A model generated the notes under the pieces. It was not told the origin of the DNA, searched no databases, and saw nothing but the letters and a program-made list of their open reading frames with translations. This document shows positions 1 to 7,553 of a stretch of DNA of 64,000 nt, piece by piece (position 1 is the stretch's first letter; each line of letters opens with the position of its first letter). The DNA lies in contig NZ_VUNQ01000003.1 of assembly GCF_009695605.1 (NCBI RefSeq), positions 62,001 to 126,000 of the forward strand, written 5' to 3'. The stretch is from Tissierella pigra (GTDB taxonomy: Bacteria > Bacillota > Clostridia > Tissierellales > Tissierellaceae). The translations under genes were made by a program, and so were the position numbers.

Positions 1-537
1 CTCTAATACTTTTGCTTTCAATGTATCTATTGTATCAAAGGATTCTACTTCTATTGATTCTTGGAGTATAATAGGTCCTGTATCAGTTCCTTCATCTACA
101 AAATGAACTGTAGCTCCTGTAATTTTGACTCCATAATTTAATACTTCTTTATGAACATTTTCACCATAATAACCTTTCCCACAGAAACTTGGTATTAATG
201 AAGGATGAATATTTATTATTCTGTTTTTAAATTCATGAATGAACTCTTTAGATAAGACTTTTAAATATCCTGCTAAAACTATTAATTCTACATCTCTTTT
301 TTTGAATTCCTCTATTAACTTAGAATTATAATCTTCCTCTGAATCAAATCTTTTTCTACTTATATATATACTTTCGATTCCTGATTCTTTTCCTCTAGTT
401 AATCCATAAGCTGCTTCTTTATTGGAAATAATCAATTTTATTTCACCATTGATGTTTCCAGTTTTAATATTATCTATTATTGATTGTAAATTAGTCCCTC
501 CACCAGAGATTAAAACTCCAATTTTTACTGGTGGCAT
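1..537 (-). CDS. purN: Phosphoribosylglycinamide formyltransferase, 3' end cut by window
   Basis: Transfers the formyl group of 10-formyl-THF to GAR, the third step of IMP synthesis. Translated from ATG at 537, the protein begins MPPVKIGVLISGGGTNLQS, the usual PurN start with the GGGTN phosphate loop. Further on it shows the catalytic Asn-Ile-His-Pro-Ser segment, a FCGKGYYGENVH stretch and GTDTGPI with the catalytic Asp. The C-terminus lies beyond base 1. The start overlaps the 3' end of purM by 13 bp, and AGAAGGAG inside purM serves as ribosome site, so the two genes are probably translationally coupled. Confidence 0.95.
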   Translation of the reverse strand, partial: MPPVKIGVLISGGGTNLQSIIDNIKTGNINGEIKLIISNKEAAYGLTRGKESGIESIYISRKRFDSEEDYNSKLIEEFKKRDVELIVLAGYLKVLSKEFIHEFKNRIINIHPSLIPSFCGKGYYGENVHKEVLNYGVKITGATVHFVDEGTDTGPIILQESIEVESFDTIDTLKAKVLE

Positions 538-1559
538 AGTACTACTCCTTCTGAACCTTTTTTAACTTCACCTAGGATTACAAATTCTTCTCCTTTTTCT
601 TCTAAGAATTTCCCAATACCTTCCAACTCATTTTTATCCACTGCCATAACCATACCTATTCCCATATTAAATGTAGCGTACATTTCATCAAGGGGAACTC
701 CCCCCCATTTCTGCAACAAGTTAAATATAGGTGGTGTATTTATTTCAGTAGTGTTTATATGAACAGCCAATTCAGTAGGTAACATTCTTGGAATATTTTC
801 ATAAAATCCCCCACCTGTTATATGACTAAGTCCTTTAACATTAAATTTCTGTACTAAATCATATACTGGATTTGTATATATTCTTGTTGGTTTTAAGAGT
901 TCTTCTCCTAAAGTACTTCCTAGTTCCTCTATATACTCATCTAAGTTTAAATTCATTTTATCAAATACGATTTTTCTCACTAAGGAAAAACCATTACTAT
1001 GAACTCCGCTGGAAGGCAGACCTAGTATATAGTCCCCTTCTTCTATAGTTGAGCCATTTATTATTTTCTTCTTATCTACTACTCCAACACAAAATCCTGC
1101 TACATCGTATTCCTCATCCTTATAAAATCCAGGCATTTCAGCTGTTTCTCCACCTATTAATGCACATTGTGCTTTTATACAGCCATTTGATACACCTTCC
1201 ACTATACTTGCCATTTTCTCAGGAATAAGTTTTCCTGTAGCAATATAGTCTAAGAAAAATAAAGGCTTAGCACCTTGACATAAAATATCATTGGCACACA
1301 TTGCTACACAATCTTCTCCTATGGTATTGTGTTTATCCATCATAAATGCAAGTCTAAGTTTTGTACCTACTCCGTCTGTTCCAGACACTAAAACAGGTTC
1401 TTCAAAGGATTTAGTATCTAGTTGAAAAAGTCCTGCAAATCCTCCTATATCCGATAAAACTCCTGGAATATGAGTTTTCTTAATCATTCCTTTAATAAGC
1501 TGTACCTCTTTATATCCCGCTTCTTTATCTACACCTGCATCTTTATACGTTAAGCTCAA
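525..1559 (-). CDS. purM: AIR synthase (phosphoribosylformylglycinamidine cyclo-ligase)
   Basis: Closes the imidazole ring of AIR from FGAM with ATP. The 344-residue protein has the normal family length. It shows the nucleotide-binding VSGTDGVGTKL segment near residue 58, the CANDILCQGAKPLFFLDY stretch, GGETAEMPG near residue 137 and the HITGGGFYENIPR motif near residue 244. The start is TTG, chosen because GGAGAG lies at proper spacing upstream and the N-terminus matches the family. purF ends 32 bp upstream and purN overlaps downstream, so it sits inside the purine operon. Confidence 0.97.
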   Translation of the reverse strand: MSLTYKDAGVDKEAGYKEVQLIKGMIKKTHIPGVLSDIGGFAGLFQLDTKSFEEPVLVSGTDGVGTKLRLAFMMDKHNTIGEDCVAMCANDILCQGAKPLFFLDYIATGKLIPEKMASIVEGVSNGCIKAQCALIGGETAEMPGFYKDEEYDVAGFCVGVVDKKKIINGSTIEEGDYILGLPSSGVHSNGFSLVRKIVFDKMNLNLDEYIEELGSTLGEELLKPTRIYTNPVYDLVQKFNVKGLSHITGGGFYENIPRMLPTELAVHINTTEINTPPIFNLLQKWGGVPLDEMYATFNMGIGMVMAVDKNELEGIGKFLEEKGEEFVILGEVKKGSEGVVLCHQ

Positions 1560-1591
1560 TGCCTTCTCTCCTTTCGCTAATTAGCAGTTAG

Positions 1592-2929
1592 TTATTCTTT
1601 ATGGATTGGGTAATTTCCATCTAAACACCCAGTACAGAATTCACAGCCACCTGCTGCCTTTAGTAATCCTTCTAAAGATAAATACTCTAGGGAATCTGCT
1701 CCTATTAATTTTCGTATTTCCTCTTTAGACATTTGAGCTGCTATTAAGTTCTCTCTAGTTGGAGTATCCATACCTAGATAGCAAGGGTGTAATACTGGAG
1801 GTGAAGATATTCTTACATGAATTTCCTTTGCTCCTGCATTTTTTATCATTTCAATAGTTCTTTTTATTGTAGTTCCCCTAACTATGGAATCGTCTACTAA
1901 GATTACTCTTTTACCTTCTACATTTTCCTTTAAAACATTTAATTTGATTCTAACTCCCTGCTCTCTTAGTTCCTGAGTTGGTTGTATAAAAGTTCTACCT
2001 ACATATCTATTTTTTATTAAACCCTCAGCATAAGGAATTTTAGAACCTTCTGCATATCCTATGGCAGGTATGGTTCCTGAGTCTGGTGCTCCTATTACTA
2101 TGTCTCCATCTACTGGTGATTCTACTACTAATTGTTTTCCTGCTTCTATTCTTGATAAGTAAATACTTTTATTATCAAGTTTACTATCTGGTCTTGCAAA
2201 ATATATTATTTCAAATAAACATAACTTTTTATCATAGGATTTTCTTCTAATGGATTCTAATCCATTTTCATCTATAACAACTATCTCACCTGGCTCTACA
2301 TCTCTTATGAATTCTGCTCCTATGGTGTCAAAGGCACAGGTTTCTGAAGCTAAAATATAATCTTCTCCTAATTTCCCTATGGAAAGGGACTTAACTCCAT
2401 ATTGGTCCCTTGCTCCTATTAGCTTATCTGTTGTCATTATGACTAATCCATAGGTTCCATTTATATCGTCCAATGCTTTTATTATGGCATCTTCTATATT
2501 ATCTTTATGGTATCTGGCGATTAGATTTGCTATTACCTCTGTATCTAGTTCCGATTGAAATATAGCACCTTGATCCTCAAGTCCATCTCTTAGTTTTTCA
2601 AAATTTACTACTGCACCATCATGAGCTAAGGCCAAAGCTCCTTTTCTATATCCTACAACTAAAGGCTGTGCATTAACTGTCGTTGTATCTCCAGTAGTTG
2701 CATATCTTATATGACCTATACCAATATTTCCTCGAAGTCTCTCCATAGTTTCCTTTGGAAAGACTTCATGAACTAACCCTAAGTCTTTGAAGTAGTCTAC
2801 AAATCCATTGTTATTTACTGCAATTCCAGTGCTTACTTGACCTCTATGCTGTAAGGCATATAGTCCATAATATATTATATTTGATACATTATTTCTTTCC
2901 TTACTGTAAATTCCCACAACTCCACTCAA
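1592..2929 (-). CDS. purF: Amidophosphoribosyltransferase with degenerate glutaminase site
   Basis: Committing step of purine synthesis: PRPP plus ammonia to phosphoribosylamine. The transferase half is intact, with KNRYVGRTFIQPTQ, the PRPP loop VILVDDSIVRGTT near residue 345 and Cys residues in FARPDS-, PCYLGMDT- and CEFCTGC-type contexts that match the [4Fe-4S] ligands of Bacillus PurF. The N-terminal class II glutaminase half is abnormal. The protein starts Met-Ser-Gly-Val-Val-Gly, so Ser replaces the catalytic Cys. HNGN is HDGA (Asp104 for the oxyanion Asn), RGQES is RGQVS and RDPxGxRPL is RDQYGVKSL. The start is TTG behind AGGAAGAAGG. Either the enzyme uses free ammonia or the 5' end carries a small deletion: a two-base insertion would restore Glu-Cys-Gly-Val. 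Confidence 0.93.
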   Translation of the reverse strand: MSGVVGIYSKERNNVSNIIYYGLYALQHRGQVSTGIAVNNNGFVDYFKDLGLVHEVFPKETMERLRGNIGIGHIRYATTGDTTTVNAQPLVVGYRKGALALAHDGAVVNFEKLRDGLEDQGAIFQSELDTEVIANLIARYHKDNIEDAIIKALDDINGTYGLVIMTTDKLIGARDQYGVKSLSIGKLGEDYILASETCAFDTIGAEFIRDVEPGEIVVIDENGLESIRRKSYDKKLCLFEIIYFARPDSKLDNKSIYLSRIEAGKQLVVESPVDGDIVIGAPDSGTIPAIGYAEGSKIPYAEGLIKNRYVGRTFIQPTQELREQGVRIKLNVLKENVEGKRVILVDDSIVRGTTIKRTIEMIKNAGAKEIHVRISSPPVLHPCYLGMDTPTRENLIAAQMSKEEIRKLIGADSLEYLSLEGLLKAAGGCEFCTGCLDGNYPIHKE

Positions 2930-2944
2930 AGCTGCACCTTCTTC

Positions 2945-3118
2945 CTATTTTGTTTACAGTCTCGAAACACAAATCTATTTACTCACTGCTTTCGCTGTGT
3001 TAGGTCATTTCCCACAGTTTCGCAACTCAAATTCATTTGCTTCCTAACGGTCGCATGAATTTGGTGCTCATTGCGTTTGACCTACCTACAACTCGCTACG
3101 CTTGTTGGGTTAGGTCAT
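2945..3118 (-). repeat. Degenerate short-repeat cluster between purE and purF
   Basis: The 166-bp purE-purF gap is GC-richer than its surroundings and built of related short motifs. On the minus strand ATGACCTAACCCAACAAGCG and ATGACCTAACACAGCGAAAG recur about 130 bp apart, each followed by an AGCGAGT- or AGTGAGT-like string. A hairpin with 9-bp arms (CAAATTCAT with ATGAATTTG, 3028-3063) lies between them. The first repeat supplies the last codons and stop of purE. In many Clostridia purC lies here, so this may be the scar of its loss. Confidence 0.6.
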
Positions 3119-3581
3119 AATCAATTTTTTCTACTTCTTTTTCCATTTCTTTCTTATATTCCTTAAACTTTTCCCTTAGTTCAGGATATTTAATAGAGAG
3201 CATTTGAACTGCTAAAAGTCCTCCATTCTCTCCCCCATCTATGGCAACAGTTGCCACTGGTACACCCTTTGGCATTTGTACCACTGAAAGAAGTGAGTCA
3301 AGTCCGTCCATAGTTGAAGATTTTGCTGGAATTCCTATTACTGGCAGAGGAGTTACTCCTGCTAATACTCCTGCTAAATGTGCTGCCTTTCCTGCTATGG
3401 CAATAATCACTTCTGTTCCATTTGCCTCAGCATTTTCAGCAAATTCTACTGCTTTATATGGAGTTCTATGGGCTGATATTACCCTAGTTTCATATTCTAC
3501 GCCAAATTTATCAAATATTTTAGTAACCTTTTCTGATATTCCTTTATCTGATATGCTTCCCATTAATATACTAACCTTCAT
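3096..3581 (-). CDS. purE: N5-carboxyaminoimidazole ribonucleotide mutase / AIR carboxylase
   Basis: Forms CAIR, the carboxylation step of IMP synthesis. The 161-residue protein shows the PurE signatures GSISDKGI at the N-terminus, SAHRTP near residue 40, GKAAHLAGV near residue 63 and the MDGLDSLLSVVQMPKGVPVATVAI block typical of class I enzymes. No purK is visible in the window, so whether it uses N5-CAIR or CO2 cannot be decided here. ATG start behind AGGAGTG, 10 bp after purL. Its last residues (LTQQA) are encoded by the repeat that fills the purE-purF gap. Confidence 0.95.
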   Translation of the reverse strand: MKVSILMGSISDKGISEKVTKIFDKFGVEYETRVISAHRTPYKAVEFAENAEANGTEVIIAIAGKAAHLAGVLAGVTPLPVIGIPAKSSTMDGLDSLLSVVQMPKGVPVATVAIDGGENGGLLAVQMLSIKYPELREKFKEYKKEMEKEVEKIDYDLTQQA

Positions 3582-3591
3582 ATTAACACTC

Positions 3592-6500
3592 CTATCTAAA
3601 ATATTTTACACCTGACTCAAATATCTTATGTTGTCCTAAAGTTTCTATATTTTTATATAATCCTTCTTCTACTCTATCTATTGCTGAAATAGTTCCTAAA
3701 ACTCTTCCATCACAACTAGTTAAAGATTCTATACTAAACATTGAACCAGTTGGGTTATTATCTATGAATTCAGTGGATATTTGACCATTTTCAATTAGTT
3801 CTTCTAAGTTCCTTACTATTACTTTTCCTTCCTTTGTAGCCACTGGAACTGTGTATTTATCTCCTACTTTCATTTCATTAAACCATGGAGATAAATTGGA
3901 TTTCACCTTTACATTTACTAATCTTGATATAAATTCCCCACTATTATTATGGGCTAAATATGCGTTTTCACTAATAAGCCCTGACTTAATCAAACCTAAG
4001 AATCCAGCACCTATACCTAATATAAGTCCATCTCTTTTATATAGGTGATTATCTATTTCTTCTTTTATATATGGATTATCTAATATTAACTTTATTAATT
4101 TTCCACCAGTTTCAGGTTCATCACCTAATATAGAGCCATCTGGTAAACCTATTATTTGATACTCTTTTATTTTTTCTGCTAATTCTTTATATGAGGTTTC
4201 CACATCTTTTAAAGTCAAAGTCTTAAATATAAATGTATCTACTATGCCTCCTGCATTTTCAAAAGACTTAGCCATTGTATATTCTCCATGAGAACCAGTA
4301 AATATAGGTACTAAAACCCTTGGTTTCACTATGGACGCTTTAGACTTGATTATAGTTCCTTTTGCATATTCTTTATTCTCTACTGTATCTTCTTTATATA
4401 CAGGGAATACTTCTTCCAACGGCTTTTCAAAGGAATCAATTAGGAAATCTAAATCTATTATTTCTTTATTTATCTCAATATAATTTTCCTCTATGGTTTC
4501 ACCTAAGATAATAGCATTTGGAATAGTAACTCCTTTTTCTAACTCCACTATTATTGAACCATATAATGGTTTAAATAATAACTCTTTGTCTATTTCATTA
4601 AACTTAAATCCTATTTTATTTCCCATACTCATTTCAGCAATTGCTCTTCCTATACCACCGAATTTAACTGTAGATGCTGAAATTATTTCCTTTTTATCTA
4701 TCATTTTCTTAATCATTTCATAGTTGGATTTTAATTGTTTTAAATCCACTAATCCATCTTTATCCATATCTAATTTTAGTAAGGCTATGGTTGAGTTGGT
4801 ATTTTTGAATTCTTTGGAAATAATATTTTCTACTTTATCAGTAGTTACTGCAAAACTAACTAAAGTAGGAGGCACATTGATATCTTCAAAAGTTCCACTC
4901 ATACTGTCTTTTCCACCAATACTTGGAGTATCCAATTCTTTTTGTACCATAAATGCACCAAGTAATGCAGAAAATGGCTTACCCCATTTAGTTGGATTAT
5001 CTCCTAATCTTTCAAAGTATTCTTGGAAAGTTAATCTTACTTTTTTATAATCTCCACCCATGGCTACTATTTTTGCAATAGATTCGATTACTGCATAATA
5101 TCCACCATGGAATGGACTCCATTTTGAAAGTTTTGGGTCATAACCGTATGTCATTAAGGAACAGGTATTAGTATTTCCTTCTAATACTGGAATTTTAGCA
5201 ACCATTCCTTCTGCTGGTGTAAGGTTATATTTACCTCCTAAAGGCATTAGAACTGTTCCTGCTCCTACAGTATGATCAAATCCCTCTACTAATCCTTTTT
5301 GACTGCATATATTTAAATCTTTTAGATTTTCTATAAATGCTTCCTTTATATCTTCCTTTACATAGGATGGAATTTCTTCCAAATATGATTCATTTTTAGG
5401 AAGCTCTATATTTACTTTATTTTTCTTTCTTATTCCGTTTGTATCTAAGAAATCTCTTTTTATATTTACAATGGTCTTGTTTCTCCAAATCATTTTAAGG
5501 ACTTTTTCTTCTGTTACTGTGGCTACAACAGTTCCTTCTACATCCTCTTCCTTAACAAAGGACATAAATCTTTCTAAATCCTTAGGTGAAATAACTACTG
5601 CCATTCTTTCCTGTGATTCAGATAATGCGATTTCTGTACCATCTAATCCTGGATACTTTAGAGGTACTTTATCTAGTTCAATTAATAGTCCATCTGCTAA
5701 TTCTCCTATGGCTACAGATACTCCACCAGCACCAAAGTCATTGCATTTCTTAATCATCTTTGACACTTCTTCATTTCTAAATAAACGAACAATTTTTCTT
5801 TCTACTGCTGGATTTCCCTTTTGTACTTCTGCTCCTGATGTGTGTAAAGACTCCTCTGTATGTTCCTTAGATGAACCAACTGCTCCACCTAAACCATCTC
5901 TTCCAGTTTTTCCACCTACTAATATTATTAAATCTCCTGGCTCTGATTCTCCCCTATATACAGCTTTCTTTGGAGCTGCTGCTACTAATGCACCTAGTTC
6001 CATTCTCTTTGCCATATATCCAGCATCATATATTTCTCTTACGTAACCCGTAGCACCACCTATTTCATAACCATAAGAGCTATATCCTGCCTTGGCAGTT
6101 TTGGTAATTTTTCTTTGTGGTAATTTACCTGATAAAGTATCTTCATATTTTTGTCTTGGATCGCCAGAACCTGTAATCCTCATGGCTTGATATACATAGG
6201 CACGTCCAGATAATGGGTCTCTTATGGCACCACCTAAACAAGTTGAAGCACCCCCAAATGGCTCCATTTCTGTAGGATGATTATGGGTTTCATTTTTAAA
6301 CATCAGTAGCCATTTTTCATTTGTACCATCAATATCTACATCTATTTCTACACTACAAGCGTTGACTTCATCAGTTTCTTCTTTATCATCTAGTAAACCT
6401 TTTTTCTTGGTTTCCTTCATATTAATAGTGGCTAAATCCATTAGAGAAATGGCTCTTTCTCTATTTTCGTAAACAAACTCTCTGGATTTTATATATTCAT

Positions 6501-7254
6501 CTAGTGCTTTTTGAAATACTTCTTTATACTGTCCATCACCCATGGATATTTCTGTAATTTCAGTCATAAATGTAGTATGTCTACAATGATCAGACCAGTA
6601 AGTGTCTATTAATTTTAATTCTGTTATAGTAGGATTTCTTTTTTCAATATTTTTAAAATAATCTTTACAGAATTTTAAGTCATCTATATCCATACCTATG
6701 CCATATTTAGACTTAAATCCTTGAATATCTTCATCTGTCATTTCCATAAAATCTGATATGATTTCAATATCTTTAAGATTCTCTTCTTCCTTTTCAAAAG
6801 AAAAACTATCTAAACCAATTTCTTTCATTTCTATTGGGTTTATATAATATTTTTTTATTTTATTTAATTCTTCATCTGTTACATTTTCTAAAATAATTAT
6901 TTTAGAATTTTGCACAATTATATCTTCATTTTTAGTTAATATTCTTATAATCTGATTAGTAGAATCTTCTCTTTGGTTATATTGTCCTTTTAAAAATTCC
7001 ACTCTAAATAATCTTTCATTGTCTTTTATTGGAAGGCTATTTTCATATTTATTATCTAGAGTTTCTTCGAACAAGATTTCTTGAACTATCTTTTCTTTTT
7101 CTTCTTCTGTTACATTAATTAAATCATATACATTAACTACCTTAACTGTGGTTAAACTATCTACTTCTAAATAATCTCTAAATTCTTTTAATAGTAACTT
7201 TCCTTCAGTGTTAAACTCCTCTTTCTTTTCAATAAATATTCTGTTAAACTTCAA
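3592..7254 (-). CDS. purL: FGAM synthase, single chain, with dead glutaminase domain
   Basis: Converts FGAR to FGAM with ATP and ammonia. The 1220-residue chain is the fused PurS-PurL-PurQ type. The synthetase part is intact, with DHCRHTTF near residue 220, the KNETHNHPTEMEPFGGAST stretch and GGKDSMSGTF. The C-terminal class I glutaminase domain is recognisable (PRVLVPIF, GDEP, SNLSPW, GRVLG, EGLYKN). The catalytic Cys of the GICNGF motif is Gly1082 (GIGAGF) and the catalytic His of SHGEG is Thr1140 (ATKEG); only Glu1142 remains. The domain should therefore not hydrolyse glutamine. TTG start behind GAGGAGGG. It is the first gene of the purine operon, just after the riboswitch terminator. Confidence 0.96.
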   Translation of the reverse strand: MKFNRIFIEKKEEFNTEGKLLLKEFRDYLEVDSLTTVKVVNVYDLINVTEEEKEKIVQEILFEETLDNKYENSLPIKDNERLFRVEFLKGQYNQREDSTNQIIRILTKNEDIIVQNSKIIILENVTDEELNKIKKYYINPIEMKEIGLDSFSFEKEEENLKDIEIISDFMEMTDEDIQGFKSKYGIGMDIDDLKFCKDYFKNIEKRNPTITELKLIDTYWSDHCRHTTFMTEITEISMGDGQYKEVFQKALDEYIKSREFVYENRERAISLMDLATINMKETKKKGLLDDKEETDEVNACSVEIDVDIDGTNEKWLLMFKNETHNHPTEMEPFGGASTCLGGAIRDPLSGRAYVYQAMRITGSGDPRQKYEDTLSGKLPQRKITKTAKAGYSSYGYEIGGATGYVREIYDAGYMAKRMELGALVAAAPKKAVYRGESEPGDLIILVGGKTGRDGLGGAVGSSKEHTEESLHTSGAEVQKGNPAVERKIVRLFRNEEVSKMIKKCNDFGAGGVSVAIGELADGLLIELDKVPLKYPGLDGTEIALSESQERMAVVISPKDLERFMSFVKEEDVEGTVVATVTEEKVLKMIWRNKTIVNIKRDFLDTNGIRKKNKVNIELPKNESYLEEIPSYVKEDIKEAFIENLKDLNICSQKGLVEGFDHTVGAGTVLMPLGGKYNLTPAEGMVAKIPVLEGNTNTCSLMTYGYDPKLSKWSPFHGGYYAVIESIAKIVAMGGDYKKVRLTFQEYFERLGDNPTKWGKPFSALLGAFMVQKELDTPSIGGKDSMSGTFEDINVPPTLVSFAVTTDKVENIISKEFKNTNSTIALLKLDMDKDGLVDLKQLKSNYEMIKKMIDKKEIISASTVKFGGIGRAIAEMSMGNKIGFKFNEIDKELLFKPLYGSIIVELEKGVTIPNAIILGETIEENYIEINKEIIDLDFLIDSFEKPLEEVFPVYKEDTVENKEYAKGTIIKSKASIVKPRVLVPIFTGSHGEYTMAKSFENAGGIVDTFIFKTLTLKDVETSYKELAEKIKEYQIIGLPDGSILGDEPETGGKLIKLILDNPYIKEEIDNHLYKRDGLILGIGAGFLGLIKSGLISENAYLAHNNSGEFISRLVNVKVKSNLSPWFNEMKVGDKYTVPVATKEGKVIVRNLEELIENGQISTEFIDNNPTGSMFSIESLTSCDGRVLGTISAIDRVEEGLYKNIETLGQHKIFESGVKYFR

Positions 7255-7267
7255 ATTTAACCCTCCT

Positions 7268-7325
7268 CAAAAAATCAAATTAAGCCCAGCCGGGTAGGCA
7301 AAGCGAAACCTACCCGACTGGGCTT
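7268..7325 (-). terminator. Riboswitch-controlled intrinsic terminator ahead of purL
   Basis: A long GC-rich hairpin (7282-7325, arms AAGCCCAGUCGGGUAGG and its complement, one G-U pair, small loop) is followed on the minus strand by AAUUUGAUUUUUU. Its 5' arm overlaps the AAAAGCCC end of the PRPP aptamer, so ligand binding there would compete with terminator formation. Confidence 0.92.
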
Positions 7326-7410
7326 TTATCCCTTCGGTGTAATACTTTTGACAAGTATCTGTACCGCTCGGTCCAGCAAGAAATATCTTCGGAACCCTAG
7401 GTACACTTTC
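7317..7410 (-). promoter_or_regulatory. ykkC-type PRPP riboswitch aptamer
   Basis: On the minus strand the ykkC landmarks appear in order: GUGUACCUAGGGUUCCG, then CUGGACCGAGCGGUAC, then ACACCGAAGGGAUAAAAGCCC. Position ahead of purL and just behind a guanine aptamer points to the PRPP subclass rather than the guanidine or ppGpp subclasses. PRPP binding is known to favour read-through in this family. The exact subclass rests on context. Confidence 0.88.
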
Positions 7411-7480
7411 ACTCATAGACAAATGATTATCGGTCATTTTGTAGAAACGTTCCAACCATATTATGGAACCTATATGAGCA
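7411..7480 (-). promoter_or_regulatory. Guanine (purine) riboswitch aptamer
   Basis: On the minus strand P1 pairs CUCAUA with UAUGAG. P2 and its loop read GGUUCC-AUAAUAUGGUU-GGAAC, joining J2/3 is GUUUCUAC, the P3 loop carries ACCG that can kiss the GG of loop 2, and J3/1 is GUCUAUG. The discriminating pyrimidine just before UAUG is C, as in guanine aptamers. It abuts the PRPP aptamer with almost no linker and has no terminator of its own. Confidence 0.92.
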
Positions 7481-7506
7481 ACTCTTATGTTATTTATTAC
7501 ACTTAC

Positions 7507-7535
7507 ATATTAACAGTATGGTATATATATGTCAA
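7507..7535 (-). promoter_or_regulatory. Sigma-A promoter of the purine operon
   Basis: Minus strand -35 TTGACA (7530-7535), a 17-bp spacer and -10 TAATAT (7507-7512) form a near-consensus promoter. Transcription would start near 7500, about 20 nt before the guanine aptamer. The -35 box is only about 19 bp past the encapsulin stop codon. Confidence 0.88.
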
Positions 7536-7553
7536 GTATTGTTTTTAAAATCT

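Noticed and set aside
5471-6046. Plus-strand open frame of 191 codons
   Set aside because: Antisense shadow of purL, which has full-length homology on the minus strand; low-complexity Ser/Pro-rich product and no ribosome site.
7267-7455. 62-codon minus-strand open frame ahead of purL
   Set aside because: It lies entirely within the PRPP and guanine aptamers and the terminator, whose conserved RNA motifs explain the sequence.
7411-7480. Adenine rather than guanine specificity of the purine aptamer
   Set aside because: The discriminating J3/1 position before UAUG is C, and the context is de novo purine synthesis.
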